Positions 32,651 through 58,910 of a DNA stretch of 64,000 nt are shown piece after piece; position 1 is the stretch's first letter, and each line of letters begins with the position of its first letter. The stretch covers positions 8,184,493-8,248,492 of the forward strand of contig OZ025272.1 in assembly GCA_964019165.1 (NCBI GenBank), written 5' to 3'. The notes below the pieces were generated by a model. The model was given only the letters and a program-made list of their open reading frames with translations. It did not search any database and had not been told where the DNA came from. Origin of the DNA: Mastigias papua. Its lineage: Eukaryota > Cnidaria > Scyphozoa > Rhizostomeae > Mastigiidae. A program made the position numbers and the translations under genes.

Positions 32651-35600
32651 ATGAGCAAGATGGCGGTTAGAAAAATAGCTGCTGTTCTACTTATTGCTTT
32701 ATGTCTCATTAAACTACAATATCGCATTAAATCAAACTCTTCATGTTTTTCAAAAAGCACACTGGAAAGGAAAATTCAAGTGGCATTGGCTACAATATCA
32801 TCGCTATGGGTATTTCAGCAAGATAAGGGTATTTTCTTAGGCCAACGAACGTACTCGGGAATCACGATACTTCTACTTTTAGCTGGAGATGTGGAGACAT
32901 GTCCAGGGCCTGGCTGTAAATTTTGTTGTGGAAAAAGTATTAAACGAGAGCAATCAACAGGAATTTGTGTTGCTTGCAAGGAAAAATGTCATATTCGATG
33001 CCTTGTTGATAAACTACAATATGGAGGTGAAAGGTTATTTTGCAAGAGATGCATTTCAAATACATTCCCACTAAAGAAGGAGAACGATGCCGAAACGGTA
33101 GTAGTTTTATACAAGGAACTATGTAACTTTTTAAGAAGGAGAGGCTTGAAAATTTTCCATCAGAATGTAAATGGTCTTTTTCGCAAGAAAGCTGTTATTG
33201 AGACACTACTTATAGAAGTTAAAAACAAAAATTGAAATTTTTGGCATAAGTGAAACTCGTCTTCATGATGGAGTATTTGATTCAGAATTACGGATAGATG
33301 GTTACAATTTTTGAAAGATCTGATCGTCAAACTGGTTCAGGTGGTGGAGTTGGCTGTTATATTAGAAATGATATTGGCTATCACAGACGGACAGACTTGG
33401 AGAGAGATGGTATTGAAAGCTTGTTGATTGAAGTTTTTCGAAAGAACTCACGTTCAATCCTTGTTTGTATTCTATATCGTCCACCAGACACCTCCAGACA
33501 CCTTCACAAAAATTTCCAAGAGAAACTTGATGAAATGATAGAGATTAGTGTTAGTGAATACAAAGAGACCATTGTTCTAGGGGATGTAAATTGCTACTGT
33601 ATGAAAAACAGCGCTCACCCAGAAATTAAAAACATTTTCACTCGAAATGGTTTAAAGCAAATAATTAAAAGGCCAACAAGAATAACAAAAGATACGCACT
33701 CTCTCATCGATATCATAGCAACAAGCCATGAGAATAACATCAACAATTACATTGTCTTTCCAAACTCTATAAGTGATAGTGATCTCACGGGTGCCTCAAT
33801 TTAAAAAACTGTCAAAAATTTAAACCAGGAATAATTCATACACGGAATTTCTCAAAGTATGATCATAGGGCATACGAGAAAGATCTAGGAGAATTGCCTT
33901 GGGATTCATTAAGAGAAGAGACAGATTTCAATGAAGCATGGAATAGATTCAAAGAGTTACTGTGTTCTGTAGTGAACAAACATGCACCCGCAATGGTGAA
34001 AAAAGTACGTGGTTGGGAGTGTCCTTGGCTTACATAAGAGATTAAAAGAGCAATGGTTGAGAGGGAGTATTACCTCAAAAAGGCTCGTGGAACAGGGAGA
34101 GAAGTTTATTGGTCTACGTATAAAAGACTAAGGAATGATGTAACAAGGAAAATTCGCCATAGCAAAACTACATATACGCACTCAGTTTTCAAAGAAAATA
34201 TATCACATCCAAAGCAGTTCTGGAACCAAATAAAAAGGAGCTACTTTGTGAAACAACAAAAGCAAGTGCCATCTGATCTGTTTATGGTTAATGGCAATTT
34301 AGCAACTGATAGCAACGAAATTGCAAATGGGTTCTTTGCAGAAATTAGTAAAAAATTAAGGCTTCTGTTTTCTGGATCTCAGCTGTTAGCTCAATTTGGA
34401 AGTACCATAGCAATACATGTTTGACAGAAAAGCTAAATCCAGCATGCAGCCTCTTTATTTTTCAAAGAACATCACCTAGAGATATTTTTAACATTCTTTA
34501 GTCGCTTAAAAGAAAGAAAAGCTCTGGCTATGACGAAATACCAGCTTCTCTCATTATTGACGGAGCTGGTGTATTGTGTGAGCCACTTTCATTTTTGATA
34601 AACCGCTCCTTGGACAATTCTCTCTTTCCAGAATCTGAAAAGTGCGGAAAAATAACACCTATTTACAAGTCTGGTGAAAAGTCTGAAATGGATAATTACA
34701 GGCCAATGTCAGTCCTTCCTGTTTTATCTAAGATCATTGAACGGGTTGTATTCATACAATTGCATGATTATCTCTGCAAGTCACATCTTCTGACCGGTAA
34801 CCAATTCGGATTTAGACGAGGCTCAGCCACTGAGCATGCTGTCACTTTTTTAACGGACAGCATTAGAATGAACATTGATAATGGCTATTTGACAGGAGCA
34901 GTTTTTATAGATTTACGCAAAGCGTTTGACACTGTTGATCATGCAAGACTCCTATCAAAGCTACCAGCGTATGGTATAATTGGAAGAGAACTCAGATGGT
35001 TTGAAAGCTACCTATTCAACAGAAAACATTTCGTTGCATTTGACAATATAAAATCAGATGTACAATCAATTGTTTGTGGGGTACCTCAGGGCTCAATATT
35101 AGGTCCAATCCTTTTCAGTTGCTAATAAATGACATTGGTTGCAATTAGAGAAGTGCAGCGTGACCCTATATGCAGACGATACTGTTATATTTACATCAGG
35201 AAAAACAGTGCAGTAGTGGCTGAAAAACTAAACCATAACCTTACAACTCTTGGAAATTTCTTCGATGATAATAGTCTCGTTGTAAGTTACAAGAAATCTA
35301 AAACAGAGTTTCTACTATTTGGTAGTCCTCAGAGGCTATCTAAAAATATCGCTGTTGATATTACCATGAATGGGGAAAAGATCTCTGAGACACAAAATTA
35401 CAAATATCTAGGTATAACACTTGATAAAAATTTGAACCTGCAAAGTCATTTTGATAGCATTCAAAAGAAAGTTTCATCAAGGCTTAAATTACTCGGAAGA
35501 ATTCGAATAGACATTACTCCAGCAGTTGCTGAGACGATATACAAAGTCATGATCTTGCCTATATTTCTTTACTGTAGCAATAACAGCATTTCAATTCCAG

Positions 35601-36085
35601 ATTCCCAAAGCTCAAAGATAGAAAAATTACAACATCGCGCTTTAAAGATAATAAATGGACGACACTGCAGAAGTACCTTTCCAGCTGTAAAAGCCATCAA
35701 AGATAAACGCTGTGCAATTGAAGTGTTGAAATGTGTAAACGGACTCGCACCTAACTTGTTTGCAAATTACTTCTGTATACAGAATCACACAAAAGGAAAT
35801 AGAGGGAATAATGCGAACCTTGTTTTTCCTCCTATTAGAACAGAAGCAGCAAGAAAGATTTTCTATTACCAAGGAACCCAAATTTACAATAAACTACCTA
35901 CAAAATTAAAAACAGACACCTCTATTCTTAGGTTCAAGACAAGCTAAAGAGCGTTGTAAAGACATTTTTGTTTTAAGCATCGTAAAGACTCTATTTTTTT
36001 TCTTTTTATTAAACAGGTCCTTGATTTATAGCAGCCAACCAGCTGAACAAGCAAATCTGTCTAAATATTGCATTATTATTATTAT
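32651..36085 (+). mobile_element. CR1-like LINE with 2A-like motif, PHD-like finger, endonuclease and RT (family 1)
   Basis: The fullest retrotransposon here. The first frame, ATG 32651 to 33235, has a hydrophobic N-terminus, GDVETCPGP (32885-32911), a cysteine/histidine PHD-like finger (CKFC, CVAC, CHIRC, FCKRC) and the endonuclease start FHQNVNGLF. After frameshifts near 33230 and 33300, the endonuclease continues with ISETRLHDG, CILYRPPD, LGDVNCYC and SISDSDL, where the usual catalytic histidine of SDH is serine. RT frames follow at 34574-35125 (NYRPMSVLPVLSKIIE, FIDLRKAFDTVDHARL, GVPQGSILGPILF). YADD is intact near 35170 but in another frame. The C-terminal part runs 35129-35947. A (ATT)n tail ends near 36085. 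Frameshifts make this copy inactive, but its layout is nearly complete. Confidence 0.9.
32885..32911 (+). other. 2A-like (ribosome-skipping type) motif in the LINE N-terminal ORF
   Basis: The codons read GDVETCPGP followed by Gly, preceded by the hydrophobic run ITILLLLA. The consensus of 2A peptides is D(V/I)ExNPGP followed by Pro. Here Asn is Cys and the following Pro is Gly. Such motifs are known at the N-terminus of CR1-type and related LINE proteins in marine invertebrates, just before a zinc finger as seen here. The two substitutions make skipping activity doubtful. Confidence 0.6.
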
Positions 36086-37440
36086 TGAGCGTGCATCATT
36101 TGTCTGAAAGGTTGATCAAAGGTCATATTGGGCTCCCATCAGATTCAGGACCCGGACATTCTGGACCACAGTCATACCCCCTCTCTTGGGCACCCATGTG
36201 GCTGGCTAAACCAAACCCAAATCATTATTTTAGTCACAATATTCCCCTTCTATTCCCTTCTATATTACATAGGAATCTCTTTAGCTTCGAACAGGTCTAG
36301 CATTGGAAAAATTCGAGAACTAGAAAACTGTTTCCATTCAGTACAGTCAGTTTCGCATACTAAATGTTTACTTATCGTCAGGGGACGATTAAGAAACTTT
36401 CGTACGACAGCGTGACAAAACAGGTTGAAAGCTTTTGATATTCAAAAGCTAGACTTTCAGTTAAATTCTTTAAAAAGCGTGCATGCCGAAACAAATGTGA
36501 ATGTTTTATTTAACTACGATTCCTAGGACAGCTAGTTATATATCTTCATAAGTTGTATACTTTGTAGTGAGTAAAACCCGTTTATTGTGGAAATATTAGA
36601 TACTTTGAATAGATACTCTCAAAAGAAAAAAGGATGCTCTGAATATGTTCTCTGTTTGGAAATAACAGGGTGTCACATGCTCATTCCTATCAGTAGCCAT
36701 TCGTCCTTTCGCAGTACCTCCATTATTCATTAGAACAATGACGCAAAACTTAAATACGAAACATTACATCACCTCCACCCAAAGCCAAAAATATATGTGT
36801 CCTGAAATGCCACAGAATACTTTACAAAATCACAGCTGCAATTTTCTCACTCATATGCTTTCTGAAAGGAATGAGGTTAAATTTCAAATGATTTTATGGG
36901 AGAAGTAAGATTTGAACTTTGAAATGCGAAATATTACATGAAATCCAACAAAACCTATCTGGTCTCACATAACCCCTCTATATACGATTATAGAAAGAGC
37001 TTTCTGTCTGCCAACTGAAGACCTCTGTCCCACATAGACTCCACAACTAGTTTAAGGATATCTGTCCAAATCAGCTCAATTCAACAATTTAGTTAAGTTC
37101 AACTAAGTTCAGCTCAGTTCAGCTCCGTTCTTTTTCCCAATTTGAATTTCCGCTACATATAAACCATTTGAAAGTAAACCAAGTGTAAATATATAATAAT
37201 GCAAATAATACCAACAATGTTAAATTTGTATCCGAGGAATTTCTTGAGGAGGAGCCCTCTCAGTAGATAAACTAACAAAGGAGAGATTACCCCTGTTGTA
37301 AAAAGAATTCGAAATGTGTTAAGATATTAAGGATTACTGGCAACTGTGCCAACAATGAAGCAACCATTTATCAATGCGGATTTAAAGTACTTCCAGGAAC
37401 CAGACAGATGAAAAAGTAACCATCCAGCTCTTAGTGCACT
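36086..37440. other. Intergenic DNA, no gene recognised
   Basis: AT-rich sequence downstream of the CR1-like LINE. Short frames only, none recognised. Confidence 0.3.
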
Positions 37441-37565
37441 TCACCACTTAATTTTGATAAGTATTGGTGAAGAAAAAAGCATTCTGAGATGTTTGAAAGC
37501 TGGAGATAGAGCTTTACGGGAATGATTGATGTTCCATGTTTTAGCTCCATAATATGGCACTGACC
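37441..37565 (-). mobile_element. LINE C-terminal fragment
   Basis: The minus strand encodes HNPGKSRRGFGSVPYYGAKT, then WNINHS and ALSPAFKHLR. This matches the very end of LINE RT proteins (the YxGxKxWNxxP-like block followed by a SLxxFK helix). No palm or thumb sequence was found beside it, so only a scrap remains. Confidence 0.5.
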
Positions 37566-39290
37566 CAAAACCACGCCTACTTTTGCCTGGGTTGTGGAGG
37601 GACGAAGCCGTGTCTTCCAGCCTCTTTAGCACCGGAGATGTATCCAGAACAGTGGAACTTGGGGGGGGGTGGAGGCTTAGATCTGTCAAATTGTAGAGAC
37701 TACGCCCTTCAAACTCTTGCAAATGCAATGAAAGGCCATTTTAAAATATTTTTCTCTAATATTTAATTTACATTAGCCATGGTAAGTGGTACAGCATTTC
37801 ACACTTGTACGCATACTAACATATACTATTTTATTTTTAGTCAAAGGACTGTAATTAGGAACGCCATTATACGAGTAGAAAATACACTTGGGACGTGTAA
37901 AAGCAGCATTTTCGCTTATGTGGTCCATAGTGTAACATCGTTGCAATATGCTGTTGTTACGGAATAGTTGCTGCAATGTGGATGACTTTATGAAGGTTGG
38001 TATAAAGGCTTTCTAGATGTCCTTCTCGAAACCTTTTTAAGGATAACAGTACATGTGTATAACAAACCCTATTAAATTTTCATTCCTTCTTTTAAATTGT
38101 GATTTTGAGAAACATCGAGTTCGTAAAGAAGATGTTTTATATTCTGCATCTTCCATATCGATCACATAGCTTCATGGAACAAAACAATTTCCTTACCCCT
38201 TCCATACTTGCTCCCTCCATTTATTGTGCAACATTGTTGAGAAAACCTCATGTGCCATAAGATAGGAAAGTGGGGCGTGGTCTAGACCGCCATTGCTTTC
38301 TTGGCACTCTACTGTTTGGCACGGAAACCGTATGAGTTTTATTTGATGATTTAGTAGGACTTGTGGGAGGAATTGCTTGACAAAGGTTTGAAAAATGAAA
38401 ATACAGCTGCATTCTGCATGAATCCTTAAGGGTTTCCACTCAGTTGAGAATTGTCGGTGTATCATTGAGGTTTGCTTATGGCTTGACAACCCTTAACAAA
38501 TGTTCTCGACTTCGTAAACTTCCTACTCGACTCAGTTGAGAAATATCAACTTTGTGTTGAATAATTGGAAGACTCTTATGAAACTGAGAATCTTATCTGT
38601 ACCTTTCCATTCATCAATGACAAAGGTATAGATAGGACAATTTGTCATAAAACTGTAGTACTATTTCAACTTAAAAAGAAAGTCTTAAGTTCGGTACCGG
38701 TCGGACTTTTAGTAAATAAACTAATGAAGGAAATTCCCAAGCAGGCCACTAAATTTTCTGACTCTTTAGCCTATGCTTGCCCATGACCAAGTGCTCCTTT
38801 TTATTAAATTGCTTTGAAAATTAACTTTAAATACTCTCTATATAATGCTTCGGTGTCAAATTAAATTTTGCTCCATCGTTAATTACTTTCAATCAATGTA
38901 TGTTAGATTTTCTTGCACTGCACAAAAGCCAGGTAGTTAATCCATGAGTTTCAATTCCCCATCCGTGAAAATTCCTTAACAGATCTCCTTCTGTTTAGTA
39001 CTAAAATACTGAAGAAGCTAAGAACTTTTCAGTGCTGGGTGAAAAGACTCTCTTGTAATAAAAACGTGTAGGTCCCAAATATCGACTGTTTTAGGATTTC
39101 TGGTACTGCTGAAGAAAGGCAAAATCTTTTACTTGTGCGTTTTTTGACAATTTTCTATTGAAAAAATTTGGTAGCATTATTTGCTGTTTTAATATCATCG
39201 ATCACTCTATGCAGTATGTTGAGAGGTTGTCCCTCTTTAATAGTTATACATACTGTTGCATGAATGCACTTGCTTTTCGAAGATGGTATC
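37566..39290. other. Intergenic DNA with a G/C-run repeat scrap
   Basis: Mostly AT-rich, with a run of ten Gs near 37660 flanked by sequence resembling the ends of other MITE-like repeats. No host gene recognised. Confidence 0.3.
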
Positions 39291-39525
39291 AAGGGCGTAG
39301 ATAGCATACTTTCTTTGGAGGGGTTTCTTTGGAGGGGAGATTTTTTCCCTGTGAAACTGGATATTACCCTGCGGAAAATGAGATCTACAACAAAATATAT
39401 TTGAAAAACAGATAAGCAAAGGAGGTAGATATTAAATGGTAAAGGATTCAACTGCCCTGCGAATTGTGTGGTTTCATCTGTTTGGAGTGTCACATCCCCA
39501 CACCCCCCAGTACTTTCGCCCTGCC
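39291..39525 (-). repeat. MITE-like repeat (copy B), inverted relative to copy A
   Basis: The reverse complement matches 3522-3805: TAGATCTCAT, CGCAGGGTAATATCCAGTTT, ACAGGGAAAAAATCTC, with outer ends GGCAGGGCGAAAGTACTG and GGGCGTAG. Divergence is moderate. A nearby C-run may correspond to the G-run of copy A. No coding capacity. Confidence 0.6.
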
Positions 39526-40185
39526 TTCGTCGTTTGATGGCAGATTGCCATTTGTTACTTCCGTAATCCCTCAAATTTTCAAAAATTTTATGTTCATTGG
39601 TTTAGACCATAATGAGCTACAGTGTATACACTGAGATTCATATACATTTGCCAATCTTTCTGTAGAACCAGACCCCTAATTCTACAATTTTCTGAGAATG
39701 ATACTCAGATCTCATTTCCGTAAATAGGTACCACTGAAAGCTCCCAGGCTAACAGTAGTAGCTGCAATAACATATGTAGAAATAGTTTGGTTGGTGTCTT
39801 TTTATATTAAATTATTTGCTTGAAGGTATATTAATTGAAATTCATATCATTTCTGATCACTGTGCCCCTCTTCCTCTTGCAAAGACTAACTAAAGTTAAC
39901 TATTGACCATCAGTATACAAATGCCTACAAAACTCTGGGGAATATGAGGATTCTCTCAAGGGAACTGAGGAATATATAGAAATCTAATAGGGATCATGGA
40001 AACTGTACCCCATCTAAATGATCCTCAAAGATTAAGAAGAATTAAAACACGTTTACACGTTCTACTTTTAAGGATAATTCAATTGGAGCTCAGTTTGTAT
40101 TTTGTGCTTGTAATGAAATATGTCCATCTTTTCTTATCAAACTAACATTTTTCATAAATCGAACATTTTGGGCATGTTGTTATTA
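39526..40185. other. Intergenic DNA, no gene recognised
   Basis: AT-rich sequence, short frames only. Confidence 0.3.
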
Positions 40186-40864
40186 GGGGTCAGTCATTTA
40201 TAACTCTGGGTACAGGGGAGGGTTATAATTTATAAAACGGTAAAAAGATTTATACCCCTTCAATTTTTATCCACAATTTTTCATACCCTATTGGGAATTA
40301 AGTATACGTTCCACACCCCAGTTGCTATCTTCCCTGTAAAGATTTCAGGATAGTTTTCTTCATTGTTATTTAGTAAAGCAGCAATTGAAACTATCTAATT
40401 GAAAAGATCATCTATAAAAATGTGTTCTGCAACAATACTTGCTGGGAAATATTATGAGAAAAACCTTTGTACAGAAGCAACTATCATTCTTTTTGAGATT
40501 CGTTTGCATAAGGCATAGAAAAATTTTCTTGAAGAAGTTGATTCATGCTTGAAATTTCATTTGAACAAGCAGCTCTGATGAATGCTAGTAAGAGCGCTGC
40601 AATATCACGGTATACCTCATAGAACTTATATCTTAGAAACATTGCTGTTAAAGAAACTCTGACTGCTAAATACGTATAAATACAGCGATCAATAGACTTC
40701 TGCAAATCGTTGAGCTGATTATCACCTGAGTTTTTCCCTAAAGGACTTCATACCCCTCGCAAATTCTCTACAAGTTTCATGCCCCCAACTGCCCCTGGAA
40801 AAGTTTTCATACCCTCTCTAATTCTAGCCCGCCCTAGTACCCAGAGTTATAAATCGTTGACCCC
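40186..40864. mobile_element. PIF/Harbinger-like MITE, 679 bp
   Basis: 28-bp terminal inverted repeats lie at 40186-40213 and 40837-40864. They start GGGGTCA and share the inner part ATTTATAACTCTGGGTAC exactly. Both ends are flanked by TTA, a 3-bp target duplication. A GGG start and a TTA/TAA duplication are hallmarks of PIF/Harbinger elements (family knowledge). No transposase frame is visible, so this is a non-autonomous copy. Confidence 0.72.
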
Positions 40865-41585
40865 TTAAACAAGGTAATTTTTACTAACGCATAATACTGG
40901 CACAATCGGGAAGGGCCTATCGGGCAATGCTGCTTTCGTCCATAGCTTCGTTCCGAGCTTTCGTCCATAGCTATACTTCCTTATTGGCCCTTTTTACACC
41001 GCCCTAATTTAACGCCAGAGATAAAACGTGGTCTACCACCACAATGGATTTCATTTTACGCCGTTCAGAAAGTTGGAATTTGGAACAGTGATAAAGCACT
41101 TACTTACGCATTTCAGGCACTTATTTCCTCACAATTCTAATAATCAGTTACAAGAATACATTACTTGTTTTCTTATCATCGACTTTATCAAAATTGTCAC
41201 GTTTTTAATATCATTTTTCTGTCGTCCCCAGATTCCTATCCAATTTGATCTCATCCTCTTTTCCTCCCTTGCTTCTGTTTCACCCATCCCTTCCAGTTTA
41301 CATGCCTTCGTCTTGATATAATTTTGATTGTCTTTTTTTGAGCAAAATATGAAATTAGCGACGACATAATAGAATAAAAGTAAAGGCTTTATTTCAAGTT
41401 GGCTTCTCATCTAGCTAATTAGTTTGTTAATGAATGCCAAACAAAACTTAAATACACATACATATTTTACGGTAAGGGGAAAATATTATACGTTAAAATA
41501 TCATTACAATCATAAAAATCTTAATTGTCAACTAATCGCATGAACAATCTACAGTTGCAATCAAGAAGAAAGATGGCATTGTATG
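40865..41585. other. Intergenic DNA, no gene recognised
   Basis: AT-rich sequence. The part nearest 41586 is probably 3' UTR of the minus-strand LINE fragment that follows. Confidence 0.3.
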
Positions 41586-42246
41586 CTATTTCTTTGCTCC
41601 AAGAAAACGTGCATTTTCAATACCATACCATGTCGTGCTTGGTTTTGGTGGCAAGATATTTCTGTCACTACTAAGGGTGTATGGAGTATCTTGCTCTTCA
41701 AAGATTTTATCCATGAAACTTGGATTGAGATTCATTTGAGTTTTAAAAATTTCAGCAGCAAGCAACTGTAAATTTTTGTGCTGAATGGACAATGTGTTTG
41801 CTTTCTTCAATAATTCTTCGAAATTTGAACTACTATCTTTGTATGCGATTCTCAAAGATCTCTTGTGAATTTTGTTTATTTTCGTATTAACCGACCTATC
41901 ATGACACATCGAAACTAGTGGACAGTAGCTAAACTGAGAAACAACGAAGGCTTTGATCATAATTCTCAGTTTCTCAACATCCACATAGTTTGAAATACGT
42001 GCAAGTGCATGCAGCTTCTGTTGAGCTTTTTTACAAAGTGAGTTTACGTGGTTCTTGAAATTTCTGTCGAAATTCAACTGATTCTGTTATTATAGTTGCA
42101 CCGATATGCACTGATACGTCAGTGTTTTTCTCTCCAGAAATCAAAAGATGATATTTGTCTGGATTCAGTTTCATACTATTATCAAGAAACCACTTTGAGA
42201 GCTTCTGAGCATCTGTTTCAAGACAACTATAACTATTTGGGTGCAT
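41586..42246 (-). mobile_element. LINE fragment, RT thumb and C-terminus (family 2)
   Basis: Minus strand: DAQKLSKWFLDNSMKLNPDK (42246 onward), then after a frameshift near 42050, NFDRNFKNHVNSLCKKAQQK, LHALARISNY, VSQFSYCPLVSMCHDR, NKIHKRSLRIAYKDSSSNFE and LLAAEIFKTQMNLNPSFMDK. The last 160 codons are open. It matches the copy at 23155-24345 block by block, so both are 5'-truncated members of one family. Confidence 0.88.
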
Positions 42247-42323
42247 TTTAAGAAAAGCTATTTATTTTGTAAATATCGTAAAACATTTGTACGTTCTTTG
42301 TTTCTGAACTGCTTCCGTTAATG

Positions 42324-43139
42324 CAGGCCCGTCGGAACCGGGGGGGCTGGGGGGGCTTCAGCTCCCCCAATATTTTGCAACTATTTGCTCTTTAAATTTT
42401 CGAGAAAATATTGCAAGGCCATACCATAAATTCGCAAAAATATTAACCAGTTCAGTTACCAGTTATCCCTTTCAATCATTTATTGCGTGTTCAAAGAACC
42501 AGTGTACAGTATACTTGATCAGGAACGTTAAACAGCATGAGCGAAGAAAGTGAAATCTTGATAACTGAATGTTATGCGAAGGTGCTTGAGGGCGTCAGGG
42601 TCTGACTTTTATGTTCCATCAACCTTAAGACACTTCATTATCGATAGTATTGTTTGGTAATTTGATTATTTGGTAAGCAGATTTTTGGACAATTTTCGAA
42701 CAGAGATTTGTGTATTAAAGTTAATGTAGCACACAAAAGCACACAAGCATAGGTGGTTGAAAATGAGTGTTAAGAGGATCGTTAAATTTTGTTTTGGCAG
42801 TGCTTATGATTTCTTAAGTTGATTGCTGGCGTGCATTGCACGGAGACAGCTGGAAAGTTTTGCTGTCAATGACAGCAAAGTATTCCGTTAGCTTTTTCAG
42901 CCACAGGTAATGTTAGTAGATGACTGCAAATACATAAATTCCAGCCAATTTACAACTTCCATTTCAAAAATTGTCTTAATTCTGTAAATAGTAATTCGTC
43001 CATTAAAAATGGCAATTTGTATAGCCAGGTTGCTTTCCAGCAATCTAAAGGGCGTGGTCGCACAAAAATTCTCCGGGAGTCCAGTGCAGTTTGCTTTATC
43101 CACAGCCCCCCCAATATCAATTTCGTTCCGACGGGCTTG
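42324..43139. mobile_element. TIR DNA element, 816 bp, superfamily unknown
   Basis: The ends pair as CAGGCCCGTCGGAAC (42324) and GTTCCGACGGGCTTG (ending 43139), with a G-run near the left end and a C-run near the right end that can also pair. TAATG occurs at both borders and may be a 5-bp target duplication. The interior has no recognised transposase frame. It lies in the region upstream of OSGEP. Confidence 0.65.
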
Positions 43140-43350
43140 TAATGCATGTGCTCATCACTCTGAGCTTTTAAGACTTGAACGACGACAAGGAGAGAGATCA
43201 TTGCTTCTTTAAACATTAAGCTCATTCAAAGAAATTCGATGGAATTCCACAAAGTCCAGTCAGTTATTACAAAACTGCTTACGACGAACGTTGTGTTTCT
43301 AGACTTGTAATAGTAAGGGCCTCTTTCTTCGTCATCACTTTGAAATGCTG

Positions 43351-43514
43351 GGGGGGGGCAAGTATTAACCATAACCCCGTTTCTTGGTCGAAACTTTTAA
43401 GCCGGGTTCTTTTAACGCACCAAGAAAGTAATGTGGGGGGCAAGTGTTAACCTTAGTGCCGTTTCTTGGTCGAAACTTTTAAGCCGGGTTCTTTTAACGC
43501 ACCAAGAAAGTAAC
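43351..43514 (+). repeat. 82-bp tandem duplication upstream of OSGEP, each copy with a hairpin
   Basis: Two copies start CAAGTATTAACC (43359) and CAAGTGTTAACC (43441), 82 bp apart, differing at few positions. Each contains the inverted repeat TTTCTTGGT ... ACCAAGAAAG enclosing CGAAACTTTTAAGCCGGG. The array ends about 165 bp before the OSGEP start codon, so it may lie in its promoter or 5' UTR. A regulatory role is only inferred from position. Confidence 0.85.
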
Positions 43515-43642
43515 GTCATTTAAAGGGTGCGTAAAAAGGCGTGATGTGGCAGGAGGTTGATTTTTGTGTCTTTAAAAAGCCCGCCACTGGTCATTGGTCA
43601 GTATTTTCGTCTCATGCAAACGAGGCTCATACAGTAAGTGTT

Positions 43643-43675
43643 ATGGCAGATCGACCACCAGATTATTCATACTAA
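43643..43675 (+). other. Possible upstream ORF in the OSGEP leader
   Basis: ATG at 43643 opens a 10-codon frame ending TAA at 43675, six bases before the OSGEP ATG at 43682. Its start context has G at -3 and G at +4. It matters only if the transcript includes it. A donor-like ACA|GTAAGT at 43634 leaves open a 5' UTR intron. Confidence 0.4.
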
Positions 43676-43681
43676 AGGAAA

Positions 43682-58910
<15,229 letters not shown>

